64,000 nucleotides of DNA from Vitellaria paradoxa. Taxonomy: Eukaryota; Streptophyta; Magnoliopsida; Ericales; Sapotaceae. The DNA is taken from the NCBI GenBank assembly GCA_019916065.1, contig CM034237.1:42142485-42206484 (forward strand), in the 5' to 3' direction. The translations under genes and the position numbers were made by a program. Below the pieces are notes generated by a model. The model saw nothing but the letters and a program-made list of their open reading frames with translations, was not told the origin of the DNA and did not search any database. Every line of letters begins with the position of its first letter. Within the stretch, counting starts at the first letter, position 1. Positions 24,342 through 35,500 of this stretch are shown piece after piece.

Positions 24342-25007
24342 GAATCTCTAATTTGGGGGGGGGGAGGGAGCTAGTAGGGAGCTAATACTTTGGGGGCAGG
24401 AGGAGGAGGAAGAAGGGGGACATCTTATGTATAAAAAAAATTAATTGAAAATATAAGGCATCTAGTGAGAATTCTAAAATTGTAGGGGGCACCATACATA
24501 GCTCTGTTAAAATAAATCATCCAAAATAATTTAAAAAAATATATACATATTGTAGAAGAAGAGGCACACTATTTTCTTACCTAATCATCGAAGCATAACT
24601 CAGAATGTGAAGATATTAATCTTAGACTTTCAGTTTGGCTGGGGCTTTTTTCAGACTTTCTCTTCCACATCCATTTTCTTTTTTCCATGTCAATATTTGA
24701 AAATCAAATTATCACTTGCATATTACAAAGTGTTAATCTGCACATGAATTAAAATATTATTTAGAAGGTTACTCAAAATCCATCATAAAGCCTTCCTGAA
24801 CTAGTTTTTGTTCTGTGATATGCTTCTTGTTAGGAAATGGGACTGGGAAGAATCTATTTAAACCCTATGACAACATTCAAAAAACATATCATCATCAACA
24901 ACCATAACCCATCTAATAATAAGGATAACTTAACTTTTTCTCTCAGCTTTGCTTCAAATCAATTCAATAACCATCTAATACCAACTACAAAACTATGACT
25001 TTAAAAA
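24342..25007. other. Spacer between two LTR-element insertions
   Basis: No gene is visible. It holds a G-rich patch (24353-24420) and AT-rich sequence, probably part of the older host element or of intergenic DNA. Confidence 0.5.
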
Positions 25008-25012
25008 TGAAC

Positions 25013-27109
25013 TGTCACACCCCTAACTTAATTGTTCGGGACGGAAGGCATAGGAATATGGTAACAAAATAAATTGAATAAAAACTTGTGCCAAGGTTAA
25101 GTTTCAATACAATAACAACCATCAGAACAACTAAATGCGTTCCTCATTCCCATATGAAGTAAATAAAATACTGTCAATCGCGATAAAGTTAAGGTCACAC
25201 CCTGGTGACTAAACTTAAGGCTGATACAGCTGTATAGGTCTCATCAACAACAATGTAATCTCATATACAAATCGATCTTGGGACCCACAATCCTCGGTCA
25301 CATAAATGAGAATACGAACATTTAAATATAGGTAAAATTCGGTAATAGACTAATCTGTCGATCTCAACTCAACTCCGGGTGGCTATTTCTTGGCCTTACC
25401 GGATCACCTGCGTATAGATAGAGTAAGTTAACCAACCCATTAGGTAGAACCCTGCAAGTGTGTGCTAATGAACATGCTCAAACATACAATATTACTTGCA
25501 ACAATAGTAACCAAACATAATATAAAATGCACGTGTCATATAATGTAAGGCAAACATTGTATAAAAATGCATATGTAGTGAATGCAATCATCCAATCTCC
25601 ATTTACTCTAACCTCATCCATAGTTAAGACCGGACTCAGGCTACTCTAGCTTAAATTGCCTATGTACCCTACCTCAAGAATTAGGTCGCCGTAGTTCCTG
25701 ATTCACGTCTCTTACTTCATAACCAAACTCATGATCAATAGAATAGCCCACACATCTATTCAATATATGTTATAACCACACTATATCAATATATGTATAC
25801 GAGACTCAAGAGAACTGTGTTATACCCCCTGATCCTTCTGCTAGGGACTCGTGTTACACTCATTAGTAGGCATCCACTTACCTCAAGCAGGAAATCGATA
25901 TAATTACAGCGCTCTCGGCCAACCATTAGTCATAACACATTCTCATTTTATCCATTCTATCGAATCATGTATCCCATCCATATATATATATATATATATA
26001 TATATCCCGTGCCTTAGCACGTCACACATAAACATGGCACTCTCGGCCAATTAATACTTATAAATCCACTCGGATGATGCCAACCTAGCTCCATGCACAT
26101 GATGTGTTCAATCATGTATTTAAACATCGATCCAATATAAAAATATATTCTCATAATGTTTGGTGGCAATTTGAACTCTATTTTATATTTAAAAATCATC
26201 AACAAACAAATCCATGCACTAGAACATAAGTTGTGCAGCATTTTCAAACAAAATTTCGAAGGACCACCACACTGTGGTCCGGACCACTGGTTCAGCCGGT
26301 CTGAACCACCTAAGCATAGGTCCAGATTTCGGGGTTCATCTTCCCCGCGAATCCCAAGCCAAATTCGGCCAATCAAACTACTATTTTGGACAATAATTCA
26401 CACCAAAATGTTTGTAACTCTTGAATCACATGTCTTTATAACTTAAAATCAAGAAAGAATTCGGAAACATGCAAGTTTTCCACATATATTTACATGTATA
26501 TATGAACACATTCATATATATATATATATATACGTACACCCATTTCAAAAAATCTAACCAAAACAAGCATATATATACATCAAAATGATTCTCACAACGT
26601 CTAGAACACGTATTTAAGTCCTACCTACCTCGAATCTGAAGAGAGAAGAAGAAAAATGGAGAAAACCAATTTGAACTCCAAACTTCCAACCTTGATTTCT
26701 CCTATCTCGGGCCAAATCTCAAGGAACGGACTTTGCCACGTTGATCACAGCGTTGAGAGCTACCTCGATCTGCCGATCTCCTTCCTTGGAACCCACTTTC
26801 TCTCTCTTCCTTCTCTCTCATCTCTTTCTTCCCTCTCATTTCTCTCTCTCTTTCTTCTCTTCTCTCCCCCTTTTTCCCTGGCAACCCGAGACCACAAAAA
26901 AAAAAAAAAAAAAAAGTAAGGAAAAAGGACAAAAAAAGGGAAACAAAAGAAAAGGAGAGCTGGGCCTATAGCCCAGCTGTCCAATCAATTGCCAATTCTA
27001 ATCATACTCAACCCAAGGAAAAATAAGATAATTTTATTATATCTCAAAATAATTATTTATTAATCTAAAACAATTCATAAATAACCAAAAATAAGTACAG
27101 GGTATTACA
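25013..27109 (-). mobile_element. Solo LTR of a gypsy-type element, 2.1 kb, family S
   Basis: It starts TGTCACACCCCTAAC and ends GGGTATTACA, with the exact duplication TGAAC at 25008-25012 and 27110-27114. No internal retrotransposon region adjoins it. A homologous solo LTR lies at 46965-49008 (shared words TTAATTGTTCGG, GGATCACCTG, CCCGTGCCTT, CGGATGATG, CCTCGAAT). The end sequences resemble chromovirus LTRs that begin TGTAATACCC, which favours minus orientation; this is from memory. A long CT-rich run (26800-26880) and A-run (26896) lie near the right end. The ORFs of 76-120 aa here are noise. Confidence 0.9.
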
Positions 27110-27623
27110 TGAACAGTAATATAATTAAGTAAAAAATGAAAGAAATTAATAGAAACATATTTGCACATTCTGAAGATAAGTGATTTGTTAATTCAAACAA
27201 AATAAGAAACCATAAATGACTTTCCCAAAAAAAAAAAAAAAAAGAAATTATTTGAATCACAGTAATGGGACTACCCATAAGGCCAAACGCCAAATATCTT
27301 CCTGAATCTCAATACACCAAAAAAATCAAATCAAAAGATTGATAAAAACAGTGGCCAACAACAAAATGTAAGGCATTCAATTGAAGATTAACGAATACAA
27401 AATGCAAAGATTCAAAATTTGGGGTACCCATCAAAGCTCAACATCCCAGAACCACCTATATAATAATCTTCCATATGGTTTCCAATAAAATGTGCAAGAA
27501 CTCTTATTATTAGGCTTTCCCCATCATTTGAGTCCTCATGCAATTTACAAGTTCAAATTCAAACACCATTTCCTTATCTTTCTCTTAGTTTTCACAGAAA
27601 ACTAGACAATCATGAATAAGAAC

Positions 27624-28526
27624 TGTTCGGCAACAAAAATTACTGCCGGAACTGCTGACCACGCCAACCGGAAATGCAATCGACGACCTGCCGAACAAAG
27701 ACAAAAGAAAGGTTATGGCGGAGTGGAGGTCTCTGGCCGGAAAACCCTCCGATGCTTAACTCAGCAAGTCACTCAAAGAAGAAAGCTTTTCAGAGAAGAA
27801 ATGAGTAGTAGCTTATGTTGGCAATAGTCAGCCTATCTTAATTGTTCAGTGGAATGTCCTACTTATAGTAATGTGAACAGTAATAAAATATACCTGTGAT
27901 CTGACATCATTCAGCTTCCGTGCACCTCTTTTCATTCTCTTCTTTAAATGCCTTCCACCGCTCATTTAATGCCTCATATCTTTCATTAAATACTACATAC
28001 CTTTCATTTAATGCTTCTGGTAGTTAAACACAGTAATATAGTCAGAATTTCGTGGTCAAACTGTCTACCTGTCACATCCGTCAACTACTCATAACGAAGT
28101 GAACTGAGCTAGTTACTCCCTCAGAGATAAATACCTAGTTCAGTCATAACTACGGTGCATTTATGGTTATGATCCCTCATTATGACTGTGGGTCCCAGGC
28201 ATAACATTTACTTATCGCCAATCGTTGGGCTGAACAAATTAGCTATTGAGGTCTTCAGCTACAGCCACATAACAACACACTATCCATAGATATGAAAATC
28301 AGAGTATCCCTGGGAATATTAACCCAAAGACACGTGCCCGCGTATAACGCTCACGTGGAACTCTCGTGTCATCAATAAACTGTTCGGCGGAACGCCACGT
28401 GTCACATTTCAACATGCTCGGTGAATAACTACGTGGCTCACAGAAATATGCTCGGCACTGGGCCACGTGGCGCATTAACTATACTTGTTCGGCACTCCGT
28501 ATGTCGAGGTATTATTTTGCCTAACA
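27624..28526 (-). mobile_element. Solo LTR, 903 bp, different family
   Basis: It starts TGTTCGGCAAC and ends TTTTGCCTAACA, so the termini mirror each other (TGTTNGGCAA). AGAAC flanks both sides (27619-27623, 28527-28531). ACGTGGC-type words recur inside (28345-28475). The 71-aa ORF at 27612-27827 crosses the left border and is not a gene. The insertion splits the ELM1-like fragment in its intron, five bases after the donor GTAAGT. Confidence 0.85.
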
Positions 28527-28537
28527 AGAACACTTAC

Positions 28538-28702
28538 ATGTATTGTTTTCTTATGGGAGAGCTCGATAGCTCGAACCAAACCGATGCACTGACTTTTTGC
28601 ACCTGTGATACCGTTTTCAATCACGATGGCTCGTGTGACAGCGGTACAGAATCCAACTCCAAAAATTTCGACCAAGCCTAGTTCAGGAAGCCTGATTGAT
28701 CG
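28538..28702 (-). pseudogene. Captured fragment of an ELM1-like gene (exon 1 and start of intron 1)
   Basis: The minus strand encodes IRLPELGLVEIFG, then TRAIVIENGITGAKSQCIG and LVRAIELSHKKTIH, closely following the N-terminus of plant ELM1 (mitochondrial fission factor), whose typical text there is RRAVVIGNG...ENQCIGLVRALGLSD. A consensus donor GTAAGT (28537-28532) follows directly, so an exon-intron boundary is preserved. No ATG is kept at the expected start (ACG stands there) and no later ELM1 exon is visible. Upstream it continues into the right inverted repeat. This looks like a gene fragment carried by a transposable element. Confidence 0.65.
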
Positions 28703-28734
28703 TATCGTATGACTAATGGTGCACACACCTTCTT

Positions 28735-29035
28735 AGTTTGATTGGATTGAACAATAAGTTCTTGAGCGCGCTCTCTCTAGCTCAGATGTTTGGAGATTTT
28801 CTCTCTCTACTTTCTGGTGCTTTGAGCGCGAGTGGAGGGGTCTCGGTGTCAAGGTTTAGCGGAAGTTTTTACGACATAACAATAGATGAATTTGAAAATA
28901 GAGTCAAATAACGCAGGAATTACCATTTTGACCTTCTCTTCAGGCAAAATTAAAACAACCTGGTTCCAATAACTTAAATGGTCGTTTTCGACTTACTACT
29001 GCAGCATTTGGCCCCTACTGCAGCCCCTCTCCCTT
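28735..29035. repeat. Right copy of the ~300-bp inverted repeat
   Basis: Its reverse complement aligns with 16545-16850 over nearly the full length (CAGTAGTAAGTCGAAAACGA, CTTCCGCTAAACCTTGACAC, CTCCACTCGCGCTCAAAGC, AACTAAGAAGGTGTGTGC). In minus orientation it runs straight into the ELM1-like exon 1, so part of it may be ELM1 promoter and 5' UTR. Confidence 0.75.
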
Positions 29036-29540
29036 GGTAAAGCGCCTTAAAGTTGGCTTTCAACACGGTTAAAATCGCACAACACGGCACAATTACAAAA
29101 AATAAAAATAAAAATAAAAATAATAATAATAAATAAATAAAATGCAGTAGCCAATGGAAAAGAAATTCCTAGTTGAAGACTTAAGACGGCAAGCAATGCG
29201 CAGGGGTCTTTCACCTGTCAAACCAAAAACGATCAGACCAGATCGGCGATCATATACCGACGCAAATACCCAAAGGTTTGGAATGGAATTGTAATCGTCG
29301 CCAACCAGAGAGCAAGCTAAAGAAGAACACAGAGCGGAAGAGGGACAGAGAGGGCCGACAACACCTCCGAAGATTGCCCTCTCCGACTCCGATCAACCTA
29401 ACGTAATAGAATAATCCAAAAAGAACCCACATTGTTTTTCGAAATTGAGGACACAATTCGTAATACATTTTTTCTTTCTTTTCTTTGATCATTCACTTTT
29501 CATCATATGTCATCCCCGCACCATAGCTCTGCGCAATTTG
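29036..29540 (+). promoter_or_regulatory. Promoter and 5' UTR region of the apyrase gene
   Basis: This 500-bp gap holds an (AAATA)n/(AAT)n tract near 29100-29140 and a CCAAT word at 29152. No convincing TATA box is seen. A 22-codon upstream ORF (ATG at 29507, stop at 29573-29575) overlaps the chosen start in another frame, if transcripts begin upstream of it. Confidence 0.4.
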
Positions 29541-29575
29541 ATGCGAAGGTCGAGTGGTCGCACACTCGATCGTAA
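29507..29575 (+). other. Possible upstream ORF overlapping the apyrase start
   Basis: ATG at 29507 opens a 22-codon frame ending TAA at 29573-29575, overlapping the ATG at 29541 in a different frame. If it is in the mRNA it should lower initiation at 29541 and could favour the ATG at 29601. Confidence 0.35.
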
Positions 29576-32500
29576 TCCCGACACCGGCGTCGACCGCAAA
29601 ATGGAAGCCGTCAAGGTTAACTTCCGCCAAAACCCATCTCATCGATCCAATCTCTTCTCTCGAAACCCTAAGCACACCTCCAACTTCACAAAATTGAATA
29701 TTCTTATATTCGCTTTGATCGCGCTGTCCCTAGGTTTGTTCTGTTACGTATTTCTACCATCGGCTATTTATAGAAATTCCGTGAAGAGAAAGTTCGGGAT
29801 TGTGATCGATGGTGGGAGCACCGGGACTCGAATTCATGTGTTTGAGTATAGGATTAGGGGTGGAGTTCCGGATTTTAGTTTTGGGAAAAATGGGTTGGCG
29901 TCAATGCGCGTGAACCCTGGATTGTCGGCGTACGCGGAGGAGCCCGAGGCGGCGGGAGGGTCGTTGGAGGAGCTTGTGGAGTTTGGGAAGAAGAGGGTTC
30001 CCAAGGAGTTCTGGGGTGAGACGGAGATTCGGCTCATGGCGACGGCGGGGCTCCGGATGCTGGATTTGGGCGTCCAAGAAGGGATTTTGGACTCTTGCCG
30101 GCGACGTTTGAGATTGTCTGGATTCAAGTTTCGCGATGATTGGGCGTCTGTTATCACTGGTATGATAGCTGTGTAATGATCTAGTTCATTTCAATTTTTA
30201 CGCGTTTTGGCCTTCATTTGCTGCTGATTGTTTGAAATTGATCAATTTGTTTAGTCATGGAGAAAATTTGGAAAAGTTATTATTGGAAATGTATCTTTTT
30301 CTCAGAAGAATCCTTGTCATCATGCATATTTTGTGAGGAACCTGCTTTCTGAATCTACGAAGCTCATAGTATTGAATGTTTCCAACTCAAAATTGGTCAA
30401 ATGGAAGTCATTCTATCATGAAATGGCAGTGAGTATTTGATGGAGGTTGAGGATGAGATTTTGATGTGTCCAATTCTATGGTGCTGATAGCATTGAATGT
30501 TTATAACTCATAATGGGTGAGATTTGACATTTTGCCCGGGTAGGAAAAATGTTACCATTCTTACAAGGAAATTGAAAATGGAACTGGTGCGCCGCCCGTA
30601 TGTGGGATAAATTTTAATCTTGTTTCAGTCATTTGGTTGTAGAAGCAAGATCTTGTGTTTCAGTTAATTTTAATCTTGATGGTAAAGTTGTAAAGACTGA
30701 AGTTGGAGAAACCAGTGCAAACTTCTACTTTGGAGTCTCTCATAAATTCTAAATTCGCTGATACAGAGTGAATTTGAAAGACTCTGCTATTATCATTTTT
30801 TTAATGTTTTTGCGAGTGCCTAACGTTTCTGATTTATTTATTTGTTATTAGGACTTATTTTCTTATTGTTTGTTCGTCAGTGTGCACAAATAATATCCAT
30901 AATTGCTTTTTCAGCGGACATTAGCTCTCCATGGTGAGTTAACTCATCAGCTTGATTCATTTAGAAGAGTTGTAAAAGGATACGCTGCTTTTCTTTTCAA
31001 TGCCCATCATAGAGTCTTCTCCAACAACTAGTAGGTTTGGAGTCACAAAAAGTGAGATAAAATGAGATAAAGTGAGATAAGTTGTGGGTTCGTAATTCGT
31101 GCAGTGAGATAAAAAGTGAATAACTTTTAGAGTTTTTCAATGTTTTTCACCGTTTTTCAGAGTTTTTTTGTCACCCCAAACAGAGCAAACATATGGAAGT
31201 TCTACTATGACATGTTACGCGCATTTGTCCACCTAATCCTTGCTTTGGATCTTTGTACACATTAATTTATTTCTGCTTCTTTCTGTTATTATTATGGTGC
31301 ATTAATTCCTATGTCATAGTTGCATTAGTTTTTGGCCAAAATTTTGATATTCACTCATAACTTATCATGTTAAAAATCCTCCTGCCACATTAGCTTCGTA
31401 AGTTATAATTTGATTTTAACTGCACAATAGTTATGCATAGTGCTGGGTCCTTTGATTCTTCTAGGCTCCGATGAAGGGGTGTATGCTTGGGTTGTTGCAA
31501 ATTATGCCCTGGGCACTCTTGGAGGTGATCCTCTGAAAACGACTGGAATCATTGAACTTGGTGGGGCTTCTGCTCAGGTTTGTTTTTTGTTTCCTTATTT
31601 TTATGTTAGTTATTTTGTTTGGTCTGTGAGTTATATAATATCTGAGACCTATGAAGCACGGATACTTCGAATTAGGCGCCGCACTCGTATCGGATACTTC
31701 GGGAATACGGATACGGCTAGGATACAGCCGGATACGTATCGGATACGCCACGTGGCGTATCCTAATTTTTTATTTTAAATTTTGCATAGGATACGGCTAG
31801 GATACGGTTGAGATACGGCCAGGATACGGGAAGGATACGGCGAGGATACGGCGGTGGTCCAAAATGTAATATTTTAAACCTTTTTGAGGGTACAATTGAT
31901 ATGATAAAATTTTAGTAGGGGCCAAACTATAATTAACTAAAATAGATTGATATGATTGAAGTTTGATCTAACTAAAATTTAGGAAATGAAAAAACTATTT
32001 TTATTTTAGGATGTATGAAATTGTATTTGATACTTTTTGTTATATTTGTGTTTTGTGTATGAATGATGTTGGTAGTTTTGAGTATGAATGATGTTAATTT
32101 ATGGATTGAATGGTATTTTTCAAACTATATAATTGTTATTTATAAAATATTTAGTAGTACATACATGCTATCTTCAAAATGATTTTAAATAAAAAAATAT
32201 ATTTTATTTTATTTTTTTGCCGTATCTTTGCCGTACCCGTATCCTCATTTTTTTAAAATTGCCGTATCCCGTATCCGTATTCATACCCGTACCTGTACCC
32301 GCTCTCGTATCTGTATCCGTATCCGTGCTTCATAGTCTGAGACAGATAAATCATAAGCGTAGTATGCGTTTGGTAGGACCCGCATTTGATAGAATGTTGT
32401 TGGCGTAAATGTGTGAACTATAATTTCCGAGAAAACTTTATGGCATGCTTTTGAGCATTTTGAGATCTGGGAAAACTAAATCACTGTTTTTGCTGGAAGT

Positions 32501-35500
32501 AAACATCATCTAAATGCATTTGGCTGCTGTTCATAATATTAAGTTATCTTTTGGGTAGAGATTCATTTGGTACTTTCACTTGAGGGGCCAGTTAACGAGC
32601 TAAAGTTATTTTTTGTGGCAGCAACTACATAATACCTCATCCAGTAAATTACAATATTAATTTTCTTATCGTGAGTTGCAACAATACTGCAGTAACATTG
32701 TAAATGTTGAGTTACATGAGGTCTATTCCAAATAATTCGTATGTACTATTGTTTCAGGTAACCTTTTATTCAAGTGAGCCAGTGCCCACTGAATTTTCTC
32801 GTGTTGTTGAATTTGGGAATATTACTTACAATCTATACAGCCATAGCTTGCTCCAATTTGGCCAGGTAAACTTTTCAGTGAAGTAGCTGTGGTTATTCAC
32901 ATGTTTAGAATTCACTGTACTAGTTATCATCTTTATATATTTATACAAAATATATTTGATAAATGATCTCTGAAGTTGTTATCATCTATAACCAGAATAT
33001 CCCTGGGGTTTGCGATGCTTTTTTTTGTAGTTAGTCTTTTTCTTGTTTCCTATTTTTGTTTGTTTTCCTTTGTTTTCACTTTTTCTTGCCATTACTGGTT
33101 TGAGTGACACATTTTTTCTGTAATTTAATTACTTGTCAACTGCTAAAGTAAGCTACTAGTCAGAGAACATTATTTTGAGGATCTCAGGATCTGACACGTT
33201 GTTCTCAACTTGTACCTCAATGTTCTTAGTCTTGGCATTGATTTCAATTATGTGTTTTTGTTCTGTGGACAAGTTAGTAATTGTGTTTGAAAATTCAAGA
33301 TAAAAAACAATCTCTTTTTTTATGGATTTAACAAGGTAACCAATCATTCACATAAACAAATTAAAATCACAATCAACTAAATTCAAGATACATTGATTTT
33401 AATGAGGAAACCCAAGAATTCCAAGTAAAATCTTGAGTCAATGTTTGAATAACCCAAAAAGCAATTTGCTGTAATCACATATAATATTCAATAACAAGAA
33501 TCACATCCAATGACTTGAATCAACTCCATGACATAACCTCTGACTCTTGCTCAATTCCACAGTGTATGAAATTCACTGCAAACCATTCCGTTCTTCTCGG
33601 AGTCCTCCAAGAAACATGAGCAGGACTTCTGGAAGTCCACCAGCAGATCATACCAAAGCTTTCACACAGATGAGCTTTTCCAATTGAGTTCTCACATACA
33701 TGAATTCTTTTGCACAGATTGATTAGTCATTAGGTTTAGAATCTTCAGATTTTATATGTTCGATCACTTTCAATCCCTTGTGGACTTCTCCGAATATTTT
33801 CAAGATTCAAGTGTCTGCCAAAAAGATCAATGCAATCCCCGATAGTTAGTCAGGGGACTTATTCTCAAAGATTCAGTCAGTCCTGGGCTTAATCTCATTA
33901 AAACATCTCTCAGATTTCCCCCATATTTAGTCATATTTGTTGAATTTCTTTGACTCAGGCAGTTGTTCCAAGCCTACACCAATTTCAGTGTGCAGCTTTA
34001 CTTCTGAATTCAGCCTACTTATAGGTTGCATCAATTCTATTTGCAACTTCAATTCTGAATTCAACCTAAAGCAAGGCTGCACCAATTCCAGTGTAAAGCT
34101 TCACCCTAGACACTGCCTAGGTGGCCTGCAGGATTCTTGCACCCCAAAAAAAAAAAAAAAAAAAAGTGCAGGGCATTACTCTAAATTCTGCAGGTTCTTG
34201 CTAGCTTCCTACTCCAAACTAATATACAACACTTTCTATTATGTTTGAGGTGCAGCTGATATGTTTTCCTCTGGCAAGCCCCTTGTGCTGATTTAGAGCC
34301 GTGCAAACCATTGTTGTGGATCTAAATCTATTCTAACTCGATCTAATGTGAACCTTGACCAACGACCTCTAGAATTGACGAAAAAATAAAGTTTATTAAT
34401 GGGTTTAGTCACAATTGTCATTACAGTAAAATATATACTTTAAAATACCCCCCTTGACAATTATGTGGCAAAACATAGCCAGTAACAACACTTCAAACAT
34501 ACATGATCAAGTGCAAGATTTCAATATAAATATAATAAAAAAAATCTCAACTTCATCACCATCATCAAGTCTCCCCCTTTTTGCCATGTCATTATCGAGA
34601 TACATTAAGAAGCATACAAGACAATAAGATATTAAAGGAAATGAAAACCCAAGGTACTGAATAGAACTATGTCAGAGTTAAAAAACTACAACAAAAGGAA
34701 ATGAGTACTAGTTTGCTCAAGTACAATCCATATTTAATGGGATTGCTCACTCCTCATGGAACCACGATCCCAATTACAGTTCATTCACAATCCGGATAGT
34801 GAAATATGTTTGAACATAATTTAAAAAAAAAAAAATCTAACTTACATATTGCAGATAAATGAAACGAAACAAAAAAGGGAATCAAATAGTACTTTATTTT
34901 ACTTATTAGAATATTGAATTGGTTTTATCTTTTGCTTTATACATTTTATCTTGGATGTTTGAAATTAGCACTGTGTGTGGATATTATAATTAGAAGGAAA
35001 GAATAATTGGTTTGGGAGAGTTAAAATTCTGTTCTATCTCATATTGTATTTATATTGATAGCTTACTATAAATTAGAAAATACAACCAATCAATCAATCA
35101 AAATCAAATCCTTCAAAATCCTCACAAATCACATAACTACAATTAATTTAGAGTATTCTAATAATTCTAACACTTCCCCTAAAACTAGAGTATTGAGGGT
35201 AAACATCTCCAGTTTGGCAGATAATTGCCAAAATGAATATCGTCAAGGGTTTTGTGAGAATGTCATTTTATGAGAATGTCACCCAATTGAGAATCATAGC
35301 ACACAAATGGAATGGTGATGTCACGCTTGAGCAGATATCTCGTATGAAGTGACAATTAATCTCAATATGCTTGGTTGGTTCATGAAATATAGGATTGTTA
35401 ACATGAATAAGGTAGCCTGGTTGTCACAAAATATAGATATCAGAGGTGAACTGCAAGACCGAAACCCTTTAGAAGAGAACGCACTTAAAGCATCTCAACC

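Noticed and set aside
26656..26984. Serine/leucine- or arginine/glutamate-rich ORFs
   Set aside because: They run through a CT-rich tract and an A-run at the end of a solo LTR, on both strands.
16536..29045. Target-site duplication for the inverted-repeat island
   Set aside because: Flanks compared by eye (TAATAAAATGG versus TTGGTAAAG) share no convincing 8-11 bp match, so none is claimed.
29445..29540. N-terminal extension of the apyrase in the same frame
   Set aside because: It begins at a TTG, not ATG, and gives a phenylalanine-rich stretch unlike plant apyrases.
31440..31778. 112-aa ORF with arginine-rich tail
   Set aside because: Its first part is apyrase exon 2; the tail is intron and hAT GGATACGG repeats.
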